A stretch of DNA of 64,000 bases. It comes from Vibrio sp. qd031. GTDB lineage: Bacteria > Pseudomonadota > Gammaproteobacteria > Enterobacterales > Vibrionaceae. The DNA is taken from the NCBI RefSeq assembly GCF_002100145.1, contig NZ_JXQD01000025.1, positions 778,166-842,165 on the forward strand, read 5' to 3'. The notes beneath the pieces were generated by a model, which searched no databases, was not told the DNA's origin, and was given only the letters and a program-made list of their open reading frames with translations. This document shows positions 45,127 to 53,921 of this stretch, in pieces (position 1 is the stretch's first letter; every line of letters starts with the position of its first letter). A program made the translations under genes and the position numbers.

Positions 45127-45300
45127 CTATTTGATTAGCCCTGAATCCCGGTCGTGTTTTGCATCACGCCATCCTCCTAGCCAATAGGATTTGGCATCCA
45201 CTTGCTGGTAAGGACACGTTTCTGCTGAACGGCCATTAACACCAGCTTTGTAACCCTGAGATTGGGCGCGCTCTAGACGATCCCTTTTCTGTCTCTTCAT
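45127..45300 (-). CDS. rmf: Ribosome modulation factor
   Basis: A 57-residue basic protein found by direct translation of the minus strand: MKRQKRDRLERAQSQGYKAG, then VNGRSAETCPYQQVDAKSYW and LGGWRDAKHDRDSG before the end. It closely follows E. coli RMF (55 residues), which dimerises 70S ribosomes into inactive 100S particles in stationary phase. GAGGGAATGACT precedes the ATG. Its place next to fabA is conserved with E. coli. Confidence 0.97.
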   Translation of the reverse strand: MKRQKRDRLERAQSQGYKAGVNGRSAETCPYQQVDAKSYWLGGWRDAKHDRDSGLIK

Positions 45301-45390
45301 AGTCATTCCCTCTGTATGAGCTTTACTAATCTGTGGATGTCTCCACCTATTAAGAATTGTTCATAAAAGCGTAATACTCAAGAAACAAAA

Positions 45391-45422
45391 AAGCGCAGCA
45401 ACACTTATTGTGAGCTGCGCTA
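45391..45422 (-). terminator. Terminator after the DUF3466 gene
   Basis: AGCGCAGC and GCTGCGCT arms enclose a loop of about 16 bases and are followed on the minus strand by TTTTT. Confidence 0.82.
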
Positions 45423-45437
45423 AAGTTCTGTTAGTAA

Positions 45438-47372
45438 TTAGTGGCGCTTTCTGAAAATGTAGATCCCGAATATGCCGATGAGCCAAGCGCCCAAACCAGC
45501 ACCTTGACGTTCTACAGGGGCAATGTCTGAACTGCGCTCAACGATACTGGCGGAAGTCGCTCCTGCAATCGGAATCAATGTAACTGCAACAACCTGTTCA
45601 GTCTGCGTCCCGCCACCACAATATGAGTTATGCGCTGTTGTATCGTAGCCACCAACACACTTAATCGCGGTAGCACTAATTACACCTGCGTCGTTAATCG
45701 CTCCAGCTTCAATAATACGGTAAGCATTGTTTGCATCGCTATATTCACCGCCATTAGTTAAATCGTCCAGCCACCAAGATTTGTTATTGAATATAGCTCG
45801 TCTATCTGTGATTTTTATTGCCATATCTCCGGCTCGATTATTAATATCACCGAGTGGATAAATAAAACCTCGCTTTCGACGTTGCTTACCACCATCTTCT
45901 CGAGCATTTTCAGCGTCTACTTGGCCAACAACCTCATTATAGTTATTGATGGAATTAGCCTTCCCACCTGCTCCACTAAAAAAGATGTCGTTGGAAAAGT
46001 AGTTTGCAGAAGGACTAGATGCGCTTGCGTCGCTCCAGAACAATCTATTTGCTAACGCACCATTTAGCGCGCGTTTATATCGAAGCTTAGATTCACCAAT
46101 AGCGACCAAGTTATTACTGATACCAGTCGCTCTTGAATTACTATAAATGTAAGCATTTTCACCAGAGTCATAAATAGTAGCGCCGGATATAGATTGGAAC
46201 TGCCATTGATTGGATGGAACTGATTCACTTAACGTTAAAGAGAAATCTTCGCTAGGATAATAAATGCCTGCTTGCATTCCATAATTATTATCGTTGTGAG
46301 GCTTAACTACATTGTAACCAACCAAAACAGGCTTATCTTTATAAACACCAAAAGTAGGGATAGCAGCTCCTCGTGCGCTGGCCATTGCAGTGTAATCATT
46401 TCGATCCGCACGCTCGCCCTCTCCATGTGCCCACCCAGATATATGGGCCCCTTCAACGGCGTCTTCTTCAGCTTCAAAGCCAAGAGCCCAAATATAAGGT
46501 TTAGTCGCAAACGCTAAATGCTGACATTCGCGCCGTTCACCTGGATACGTTGCGCCACGACAATTGCTTAAATCACCACCATAATCTTTGTTTCCATCAT
46601 CGACTTCAAAACTTTCGACAGATGCGCTGCCAATTACGTAGGTCACGGTATCTAATTCAAAAGAATCAAACGCCATGGTACGACCCATTTTCTCACTCAA
46701 AGAATCGCTTTGATCTGGAAGCAATATCGTATTTCCTACAAATGCGCGTTCACGATATCCAAAACCATAGTTACTTCCCAAATCATAGTAACCACTGCTT
46801 GTGGTTCCGATAACATCGCCATCGCTAGTGAAATTAGTAATCACGACATTATTGCTACCCCTAATAAATGGTGCAGAATCATTCACTGCAGACGAGCGTA
46901 GAGGGTCGATCATTTGCTCAGTTGTATCAACAAAGCCCTTCGCATTCGCAGTATACCCTTCATAGTAAGCTTGACGTTCACGTCGCAGTCCACCAAAACC
47001 ATTTGAACCCCACCACTGCGAGATCGCCCAGTTTTCACAACTGTTGTAACCGCGCTCTCGGTCACAGTAGTACTCTAGATCATCTTGATCGAGGATATGA
47101 AATCGATTGTCGTAAGCCAGCGGTGCTTCATCTTTAAACGGAAAGCCATCGGTACCATTTCGTATTTCGTTACCGGTCTGAACATCCAAGCTTGTACACG
47201 TGGTTTCAAAGCAATTCTCGATGCCATCAATTTCGGTGACTGCAACGCCAAAAGCCTCGTTGCCCTGACCTTCCAAGTTAACTTCAACAATTTTATATAG
47301 AGCAGAATGCGCACTGGTCGCGGCGAATAAGGCTATTGCGATGGTACTTAATTTAAAGGTGTTCTTAATCAA
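45438..47372 (-). CDS. DUF3466 family secreted/surface protein with C-terminal sorting-like tail
   Basis: A 644-residue protein with a signal peptide (MIKNTFKLSTIAIALFAATSAHS) and a long, repeat-rich mature region assigned to DUF3466 (from memory). The end, GAGLGAWLIGIFGIYIFRKRH, is a short hydrophobic segment followed by basic residues. This matches the layout of GlyGly-CTERM proteins processed by rhombosortase and exported by the type II system, although the double glycine is GAG here. Several paired cysteines (for example NCFETTC) suggest disulfides. Function unknown. Confidence 0.72.
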   Translation of the reverse strand: MIKNTFKLSTIAIALFAATSAHSALYKIVEVNLEGQGNEAFGVAVTEIDGIENCFETTCTSLDVQTGNEIRNGTDGFPFKDEAPLAYDNRFHILDQDDLEYYCDRERGYNSCENWAISQWWGSNGFGGLRRERQAYYEGYTANAKGFVDTTEQMIDPLRSSAVNDSAPFIRGSNNVVITNFTSDGDVIGTTSSGYYDLGSNYGFGYRERAFVGNTILLPDQSDSLSEKMGRTMAFDSFELDTVTYVIGSASVESFEVDDGNKDYGGDLSNCRGATYPGERRECQHLAFATKPYIWALGFEAEEDAVEGAHISGWAHGEGERADRNDYTAMASARGAAIPTFGVYKDKPVLVGYNVVKPHNDNNYGMQAGIYYPSEDFSLTLSESVPSNQWQFQSISGATIYDSGENAYIYSNSRATGISNNLVAIGESKLRYKRALNGALANRLFWSDASASSPSANYFSNDIFFSGAGGKANSINNYNEVVGQVDAENAREDGGKQRRKRGFIYPLGDINNRAGDMAIKITDRRAIFNNKSWWLDDLTNGGEYSDANNAYRIIEAGAINDAGVISATAIKCVGGYDTTAHNSYCGGGTQTEQVVAVTLIPIAGATSASIVERSSDIAPVERQGAGLGAWLIGIFGIYIFRKRH

Positions 47373-47384
47373 AACAAAATAATC

Positions 47385-49316
47385 CTATTTCATTGCTTCG
47401 AGCTGTTCCCAGCGCTCAAAGGCAATATCGAGTTCCTGTTCTTTGGCAGCCAGTTCATCGAGAACCGGTTGCGTCAACGTAACATCTTGGGAGAAAAATT
47501 GCGCATCATTCACTTGTATTTGCAGCGCTTCGATGTCTTGTTCGAGTGTTTCTAATTTGTGTGGCAGTTCGTCCAACTCACGTTGTAACTTGTATGACAG
47601 CTTTTTCGCTTTCTGTACAGGCTCTACTGGGACATTCTGTGCGTTAGGCTTGTCCTTTTTCTCACTGGAGACCTTTTTCTGTGACGCTGTCACCAAGTAT
47701 TCACCACGAGCCTTTGCTGCCTGAAGCTGTTGACGACGTGCATCGTGATAGCCACCAACATAATCACCAACACGTCCTTGCCCTTCAAAAATCCAGCTGG
47801 ACGTCACTGTATTATCAACGAATGCACGATCGTGGCTAACGAGAAGTAAAGTGCCATTATAATTGGCAAGTAAATCTTCCAAAAGTTCCAACGTTTCAAT
47901 GTCTAAATCGTTAGTTGGTTCATCAAGCACCAATAAATTATTTGGCTTTAGGAATATTCTGGCCAATAGTAAGCGGTTTTTTTCGCCCCCAGACAACGCT
48001 TTTACTGGCGTTCTGGCACGTCGTGGCGAAAATAGAAAGTCTTGCAAGTAACTTAACGCATGCCGCTCCCGTCCGTTAACCGTGACTTCTTGTTTGCCGT
48101 CTGCAAGATTATCGATCACGCTCTTTTCTGGATCGAGAATTTCACGGTATTGATCAAAGTAAGCAACTTCTAACTTGGTTCCACAGCGAAGTTTCCCATC
48201 TGTTGGCTCCAGTTTGTCCAGCAACAGTTTAAGTAGAGTCGATTTACCACAGCCATTGGGTCCGATAAGCGCAATTTTGTCGCCACGCATAATATTAAAG
48301 CTGAAATCATCAATGATCGATTTGCCTTCAAAAGCAAACTTGAGGTTCTGTGCTTCAAAGACAATTTTGCCGCTTCGAACACCTTCATCAATGTTGATAT
48401 TGGCGCGGCCCTGTACTTCAATGCGCTCCTTTCGCTCTTGGCGAAGTTTTTTGAGCGCTCTAACGCGCCCCTCATTGCGAGTACGTCGGGCCTTAATGCC
48501 CTGCCTTATCCAGACTTCTTCTTGCGCAAGTTTTTTGTCAAACTCGGCGTTTTGAAGCTCTTCTACACGAAGCAGCTCTTCTTTCTCTAATAGGTACTTT
48601 GCATAGTCCCCTGGGAAAGACACTAGCTTACCGCGATCCAAGTCGACAATTCGAGTTGCCATAGACTGGATAAACGCCCTATCGTGCGAAATAAATATAA
48701 TTGAGCCTTTGAAGTCTTTTAGAAAGTTCTCGAGCCACTCAATAGTATCTACGTCCAAGTGGTTGGTTGGTTCGTCTAGCAGCAACACATCGGGATCGCA
48801 AGCCAGGGCTCGAGCAAGCGCCGCTTTACGCTGCCAACCACCAGACAAATCGCCAAGCAATGTTTCGCCTTCAAGCTTAAGCGCCGCCATCACATTTTTG
48901 ATCCGATCTTCAAAACGCCACGCACCAAGATGATCCAGTTGCTCTTGTACATTGGACAGTTTTTTAAAGTTACTTTCACTTGGGTCCACAGCAACGACAT
49001 CAAGGAGGTCATGATAGCGCTTTAAAATAGCACCAACTTCTGCGAGCCCTTCAGAGACATAATCGAACACCGTCCCACTGACGTTGCGAGGCGGATCCTG
49101 TTCGAGGCGAGACACGACTACATCTTGCATAATTTGCAGTTTGCCGTCGTCCATTTGGGTTAATCCCGCGATAACCTTCATCAGCGTGGACTTACCCGCG
49201 CCGTTTCGGCCCACTAGACATACTCGTTCATTGTCTTCAAGTGTAAAGTCTGCTCTATCAAGCAGTGGAGTATCGCCGTAAGCCAATTGACCATTATGAA
49301 TGGTGAGTAATGCCAT
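47385..49316 (-). CDS. uup: ABC-F family ATPase Uup
   Basis: A 643-residue soluble ABC-F protein with two ATPase domains. Walker A motifs GRNGAGKST (about 37-45) and GPNGCGKST (about 350-358), signatures LSGGWQRK and LSGGEKNR, and Walker B LLLDEPTNHLD and LVLDEPTNDLD are all intact. A C-terminal coiled coil (about 565-640) is the Uup DNA-binding-type tail. It acts on ribosomes or branched DNA rather than transport. The start overlaps the glutaredoxin-like gene by 23 bp and lacks an obvious ribosome-binding site, so translation is probably coupled. A matS motif lies inside. Confidence 0.95.
   Translation of the reverse strand: MALLTIHNGQLAYGDTPLLDRADFTLEDNERVCLVGRNGAGKSTLMKVIAGLTQMDDGKLQIMQDVVVSRLEQDPPRNVSGTVFDYVSEGLAEVGAILKRYHDLLDVVAVDPSESNFKKLSNVQEQLDHLGAWRFEDRIKNVMAALKLEGETLLGDLSGGWQRKAALARALACDPDVLLLDEPTNHLDVDTIEWLENFLKDFKGSIIFISHDRAFIQSMATRIVDLDRGKLVSFPGDYAKYLLEKEELLRVEELQNAEFDKKLAQEEVWIRQGIKARRTRNEGRVRALKKLRQERKERIEVQGRANINIDEGVRSGKIVFEAQNLKFAFEGKSIIDDFSFNIMRGDKIALIGPNGCGKSTLLKLLLDKLEPTDGKLRCGTKLEVAYFDQYREILDPEKSVIDNLADGKQEVTVNGRERHALSYLQDFLFSPRRARTPVKALSGGEKNRLLLARIFLKPNNLLVLDEPTNDLDIETLELLEDLLANYNGTLLLVSHDRAFVDNTVTSSWIFEGQGRVGDYVGGYHDARRQQLQAAKARGEYLVTASQKKVSSEKKDKPNAQNVPVEPVQKAKKLSYKLQRELDELPHKLETLEQDIEALQIQVNDAQFFSQDVTLTQPVLDELAAKEQELDIAFERWEQLEAMK
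47681..47693. other. matS site (MatP-binding motif)
   Basis: GTGACGCTGTCAC matches GTGACRNYGTCAC exactly and is the same 13-mer as at 32868; inside uup, in the linker to the coiled coil. Confidence 0.8.
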
Positions 49317-49530
49317 GTATTGTTAACCATTGAGATAATTGTTGAGCGTCAAACGGCCAATTTAGCTCGTTAGACGCAACCTTTACGACTGGGATAACCC
49401 AGCCATACTGTTTAAAGAGAGTCTCATCAAACGCGATATCAACCACTTCTGGCGATAGTCCAAGCTCAGTGCAAATCTGAAGTGCTTGTTCGCATAGGTG
49501 ACAGCCTTGAGTACTGTATAACGTGACCAT
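49294..49530 (-). CDS. Glutaredoxin-family small protein
   Basis: A 78-residue thioredoxin-fold protein ([20 protein letters not shown]) with a CHLC redox motif at residues 10-13 and the cis-proline region IPVVKV. It matches the DUF836/glutaredoxin-like family that sits between rlmKL and uup in Vibrio. It would reduce or exchange disulfides; the partner is unknown. It overlaps uup by 23 bp and abuts rlmKL, its ATG sharing a base with the rlmKL stop. Confidence 0.85.
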   Translation of the reverse strand: MVTLYSTQGCHLCEQALQICTELGLSPEVVDIAFDETLFKQYGWVIPVVKVASNELNWPFDAQQLSQWLTIHGITHHS

Positions 49531-51665
49531 TAGCTTGCGTGAGTAATGATCCAGCAGTTGTGTATATGCTTGTTACGTGCAAAATCCAGTGGCAAGGTTT
49601 GCGACGAAATATTCTTTGCCGACAGTCCAAGCTCATTAAGTGCATCCAGATCCATTTTAAAGTGGCGCTTGTTGTTAGAGAACACTATGGTCCCTTCTGC
49701 ACTAAGAATACGCTTAAGATCGGTCATCAACGCAATATGATCACGTTGGACATCAAATGTCTGTTCCATGCGTTTTGAGTTAGAAAACGTTGGCGGATCG
49801 ATAAAGATGAGATCGTATTGATTCTGTTCTGCAGTAAGCCACTTAAGGCAATCAGCTTGTACAAATTGATGCTCCTTACCTTTAAGGCCGTTCTCAGCCA
49901 TATTCTCTTGCGCCCAATTAAGGTAGGTGTTGGACATATCCACTGTGGTGGTCGATGTCGCGCCACCAGCGGCAGCGTGTACGGTGGCAGAGCCTGTGTA
50001 AGCAAACAAGTTAAGGAAAGAGCGTCCCTTTGCCATTTCCCCTAAGCGCTTGCGGGTCAGTTTATGGTCCAGGAATAGCCCAGTATCGAGATAGTCGTGT
50101 AAATTAACGCGAAGTTTTACGCCATACTCCTCAACGACCATGAAGTGATTATTGGTCGATAGTTTTTGATACTGACTGCGCCCTTTCTGCTTCTCTCGTA
50201 CTTTAAGCACAACATTGGTAGCGGGTACCCCAGTAACAGCGATGGTCGCTCGTACGATTTCAGTCAATCGCCGTTTTGCGGTTTCTTCTGGTACCGTTTT
50301 TGGCGCCGCGTACTCTTGGATCACTAAGTGATCGTCATATTGGTCAATCGCCACATTATAGTTGGGCAGATCCGCGTCATATAAGCGATAGCATTGAAGC
50401 TGCTCTTTTTTGGCCCACTTAGACAGTTTGCCGATGTTTTTCTTCAATCGATTGGCAAACTCTGCTGCCACCAACGGCGCCTCTGCGGATTGACCTTGTT
50501 TGTCTTGGACTTGCTGCGCAGCGGTTTCGGAAATGGAATAGTTTTTCAGGTGACAACGTAACGCGCCGTTACTCATCTTAAATTGCTTATCTGCACGCAT
50601 GCCCACGCAGCTCAACAGCTCTTCAGAGCTCGAAAACAGCGATACTTTATGGCCAGAGAACTGCTGCTTTAGGCGAACACCTAATTCGGTATACAGCGCA
50701 ATCAAGCCTGGTTCACTGCTGAGTCGCTCACCATAAGGCGGGTTGCATACAATAACACCGTGTTCAAACTCTTCCGGCTTATCAATCTGAGTCGCGTCAG
50801 CGACTTGAAAATCGATCAGGCTGTCCAATCCTGCCCGTCGTGCGTTATCACGAGCGGTTTTGATGACATAGCTATCCATATCATAGCCATAAAATGTTGA
50901 CTCACACGCTTTGATGCCTTTGCGCGCTTTTACCTTAGCTTCACTCTTAATCTCAGCCCATAATTCGTAGTCAAAATCTTTATAGGATTCAAAGCACCAC
51001 TGCTCTCGGTTTACAGACGGTGCCATATCACACGCTATCATCGCCGCTTCAAGCAACAAAGTGCCTGAACCACACATAGGATCCAACAAAGGCAGGCCTT
51101 TTTGCCATGCACTGCGACTAATAATTGCGGCGGCTAGCGTCTCACGTAATGGCGCTCGGCCTGATTGCAAACGATAGCCACGATGGTGTAACCCGCCACC
51201 GACTAGATCAAGACCAATAAGAGCTTTTTCTTTGTGCAAACGACAGTGAATACGCAGATCCGGCTGATCTTTATTGATCGACGGACGTCGATCGCCCACT
51301 TTTTCAAAATGGTCAACAACCGCATCTTTTACCTTCATTGCACCGTATTGGCTGTTACGAATTTCTCGGTTGGTTCCGTTGAAATCAACAACAAATGTTT
51401 TAGCAGCACTAAAATGCTTGCTCCACGAAACTGAAGAAGCAGACAGGTATAGATCCATATCGTCACGACAGTCAAACTCACTGAGCACTTCAACAAATCG
51501 GGACGCGATTCGGCTCCACAAGCAACAACGGTATAACGTAGCCAAATCCGCCTTAAAAAATACCCCCGCCTGAGTAAGTTTATAGTCTGTAATACCCAAG
51601 TCGGTCAGTTCATCGGCCAGCAGTTGCTCTAAGCCGTTGGCGGTAATCGCTAATATCTTTTTCAT
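49530..51665 (-). CDS. rlmL: Bifunctional 23S rRNA methyltransferase RlmKL
   Basis: A 711-residue fusion that makes m2G2445 (RlmL half) and m7G2069 (RlmK half) in 23S rRNA. The N-terminal THUMP region is followed by a methyltransferase with [15 protein letters not shown] and the catalytic [10 protein letters not shown]; the second half has [16 protein letters not shown] and [13 protein letters not shown]. The frame extends to 51737, but the ATG at 51665 starts [20 protein letters not shown], which matches the family start. Length fits the E. coli enzyme (702). Confidence 0.96.
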   Translation of the reverse strand: MKKILAITANGLEQLLADELTDLGITDYKLTQAGVFFKADLATLYRCCLWSRIASRFVEVLSEFDCRDDMDLYLSASSVSWSKHFSAAKTFVVDFNGTNREIRNSQYGAMKVKDAVVDHFEKVGDRRPSINKDQPDLRIHCRLHKEKALIGLDLVGGGLHHRGYRLQSGRAPLRETLAAAIISRSAWQKGLPLLDPMCGSGTLLLEAAMIACDMAPSVNREQWCFESYKDFDYELWAEIKSEAKVKARKGIKACESTFYGYDMDSYVIKTARDNARRAGLDSLIDFQVADATQIDKPEEFEHGVIVCNPPYGERLSSEPGLIALYTELGVRLKQQFSGHKVSLFSSSEELLSCVGMRADKQFKMSNGALRCHLKNYSISETAAQQVQDKQGQSAEAPLVAAEFANRLKKNIGKLSKWAKKEQLQCYRLYDADLPNYNVAIDQYDDHLVIQEYAAPKTVPEETAKRRLTEIVRATIAVTGVPATNVVLKVREKQKGRSQYQKLSTNNHFMVVEEYGVKLRVNLHDYLDTGLFLDHKLTRKRLGEMAKGRSFLNLFAYTGSATVHAAAGGATSTTTVDMSNTYLNWAQENMAENGLKGKEHQFVQADCLKWLTAEQNQYDLIFIDPPTFSNSKRMEQTFDVQRDHIALMTDLKRILSAEGTIVFSNNKRHFKMDLDALNELGLSAKNISSQTLPLDFARNKHIHNCWIITHAS

Positions 51666-51964
51666 TGTGCTCTTAATTGGTGCGCGTTTAATCGGACAAT
51701 TATATCCCGAAACCGATCTATTAGGCACAGTTTTCACAGCAGAAATTCGATAAATCCTCGTATCTGGCTAAGTGTTCATCAATGCCCCGACAAATTCTCC
51801 CGTTCAAGTTCAATAATTCATAAGTGACCACTTACTATACGTTATAACCTTTACTCATGGTGCTCTCACCTGTGAATGCATAATTATTTACCGTGAAACT
51901 GGTATAGACCAGGCGGTTTTATGCGCACATAAAAAGCAACACAAACGCTCAAAACAGGGAAATA

Positions 51965-52155
51965 ATGCTAGCAAACCAAGATGAATTGGAATCAGATGAG
52001 TAAAAATTTAATTAGAAATAGTAGCGACTTAGCTCACGATTTAGACAATCACAGCTAAAGAAGACGGGCAAGTTGCCATTGTGAACACAGCCAAGTGGCC
52101 AAAGAAGGGACTAACCTATGAGGATAAGCGCTCGGTTTGGAGAATAATGGGTTAA
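51965..52155 (+). pseudogene. Probable frameshifted small gene remnant
   Basis: An ATG at 51996 opens MSKNLIRNSSDLAHDLDN and stops soon after; the +1 frame then continues without a stop as TITAKEDGQVAIVNTAKWPK and KGLTYEDKRSVWRIMG to a TAA at 52155. A single one-base indel near 52045 would join these into a protein of about 52 residues. A 12-codon ORF from 51965 overlaps the start. I do not recognise the family; the remaining part of the 504-bp gap between rlmKL and zapC shows nothing else. Confidence 0.35.
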
Positions 52156-52169
52156 ACGTAAGGGCGGAA

Positions 52170-52712
52170 TTACGACACCATAGAAATGGGCTGTGCCACT
52201 TCAACATATTCGATGTGCGTCATTCTATCGTGCATCACTTTGACCATGTCACCAAACTTTAGCGTTTTATAGCCGTTAAGTTGAAAGTCTTCTAGATCAA
52301 CCAACGCACAGATACTCGCATTGTCGCCTGCTTCTACAACAATAAAAATGCCCTGGTTTAAGCTATTTTGCATCTGCACCAACATACCTTCACAAGGAAT
52401 ATCTACCCCATTACCGGCATCAAAGAACCAGCTTTTGGGTTGAACAGGCTTGTGGAAGCGCTTTGCCGCGACGCAGTTTAAATTGAGCTCTGCTTGGCGA
52501 GGCTCATTGAGGGGAAGTGTCGCAATCGAATCACGAAACGTATGGAACGCCTGTGCATCTTCGACATTGAATTGATTGGTTTGAAATGCGCAAGGAATAA
52601 GATCCTTGGTCTTAAGGTTGGCTTTGAATAACATGCCGTCATCAAGGTCCAGCATCAGTGCGGATTTTGAATGGTCGTAATACCAATTCCATGTATCGCT
52701 AAGTTTCAGCAT
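52170..52712 (-). CDS. zapC: Cell division protein ZapC
   Basis: A 180-residue FtsZ-bundling protein that stabilises the Z ring. The ATG at 52712 (MLKLSDTWNWYYDHSKSALM) has AAGGA upstream and gives the same length as E. coli ZapC; the longer frame to 52745 is not needed. The order zapC-pyrD is as in E. coli. It is the second cell-division link here besides matP. Confidence 0.93.
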   Translation of the reverse strand: MLKLSDTWNWYYDHSKSALMLDLDDGMLFKANLKTKDLIPCAFQTNQFNVEDAQAFHTFRDSIATLPLNEPRQAELNLNCVAAKRFHKPVQPKSWFFDAGNGVDIPCEGMLVQMQNSLNQGIFIVVEAGDNASICALVDLEDFQLNGYKTLKFGDMVKVMHDRMTHIEYVEVAQPISMVS

Positions 52713-52817
52713 AGGTCCTTCTCTACTTCGCTCATTATCAAACAACGAGAGTGACGCTCAAAAAATCTGTACAACATGTCACTGCATCGATAATTCTACA
52801 AAGGGACTGGCAAAAAA

Positions 52818-52841
52818 AAAGAGGAAGCAAGCTTCCTCTTT
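52818..52841 (-). terminator. Rho-independent terminator after pyrD
   Basis: AAAGAGGAAGC pairs with GCTTCCTCTTT; read on the minus strand a long T-run (nine) follows. Confidence 0.92.
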
Positions 52842-52864
52842 ATGACGTTCGTTTAGGCTAATAC

Positions 52865-53875
52865 TTAAATATTTTTTACAATATCAGCGACCAATTTTGG
52901 TCCGTGATAAATGAAGCCGGAATAAACCTGTACTAAACTGGCCCCTGCTTGCATTTTCTCTTTTGCCGAAACGTAAGAGTCGATCCCACCTACTCCAATA
53001 ATTGGAATTTCACCTTTCAATAGCTCGCTTAGACGTTTAACCACTTCCGTGCTTCGCAGTTGAACAGGTCGGCCACTCAATCCGCCCGACTCTTGTCCAT
53101 GCTTCAAATTAGAAACCATTGAGCGGTCAAGTGTCGTGTTAGTTGCAATCACACCGTCGATATCATGCTTAAGCAAAGACTCACAAATTTGCTCAATTTC
53201 ATGATCATCAAGATCTGGTGCGATCTTCAATGCAACCGGTACGTATTTACCGTGTTTGGCCGCTAGTTCTTGTTGCTTTTCTTTCAGCTCTGACAACAGG
53301 GAATCTAACGCTTCACCATATTGCATGCTGCGAAGCCCTGGAGTATTCGGTGAAGAAATATTAACCGCGATGTAACCTGCATGTGCGTACACTTTTTCCA
53401 TGCAGATAATGTAATCTTGATTACCCTCTTCAATAGGTGTGTCTTTGTTCTTACCAATGTTGATCCCAAGAACACCATCAAAATTGGCGCGTTTAACATT
53501 TTCAACAAGGTTATCAACGCCAAGGTTATTAAAACCCATGCGATTAATGATGCCTTCAGCTTCGATTAATCGAAACATGCGAGGTTGGTCATTACCCGGT
53601 TGAGGACGCGGTGTCACCGTTCCAACTTCTACGAAGCCGAAACCCATAGCGCCAAATGCCTCGATACATTCACCGTTTTTATCCAGCCCTGCCGCGAGGC
53701 CAACTGGATTTTTAAACGTTAACCCCATACATTCAACTTCGCGTTGCGGCAAGCGCTGACGAAAGGCGAAATCTAACGGTGTTCCGGTGATTTTAGGAAG
53801 ATATTGAATTGCAAGATCATGCGCCTTTTCGGCGTCAAATTGAAACAAGCCAAGTCTGGCTAGACGGTAGAGCAT
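52865..53875 (-). CDS. pyrD: Dihydroorotate dehydrogenase (quinone)
   Basis: A 336-residue class 2, membrane-associated FMN enzyme that oxidises dihydroorotate to orotate in pyrimidine synthesis, passing electrons to quinone. Seen are [10 protein letters not shown] (FMN/phosphate), [22 protein letters not shown], the catalytic-Ser block [11 protein letters not shown], and the phosphate-binding [27 protein letters not shown]. It is flanked by terminators on both sides, so is probably a single-gene transcript. Confidence 0.97.
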   Translation of the reverse strand: MLYRLARLGLFQFDAEKAHDLAIQYLPKITGTPLDFAFRQRLPQREVECMGLTFKNPVGLAAGLDKNGECIEAFGAMGFGFVEVGTVTPRPQPGNDQPRMFRLIEAEGIINRMGFNNLGVDNLVENVKRANFDGVLGINIGKNKDTPIEEGNQDYIICMEKVYAHAGYIAVNISSPNTPGLRSMQYGEALDSLLSELKEKQQELAAKHGKYVPVALKIAPDLDDHEIEQICESLLKHDIDGVIATNTTLDRSMVSNLKHGQESGGLSGRPVQLRSTEVVKRLSELLKGEIPIIGVGGIDSYVSAKEKMQAGASLVQVYSGFIYHGPKLVADIVKNI

Positions 53876-53887
53876 TGTGCCTCCGAT

Positions 53888-53913
53888 AAAAAAAAGCCCC
53901 GTATAAACGGGGC
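53888..53913 (-). terminator. Rho-independent terminator after the glutamate dehydrogenase gene
   Basis: GCCCCG and CGGGGC arms around TATAAA, followed on the minus strand by eight T. Confidence 0.92.
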
Positions 53914-53921
53914 GTTATTAT

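Noticed and set aside
51666..51737. N-terminal extension of RlmKL (24 residues)
   Set aside because: The family start is at the internal [19 protein letters not shown]; the extension has no homology and no better ribosome-binding site.
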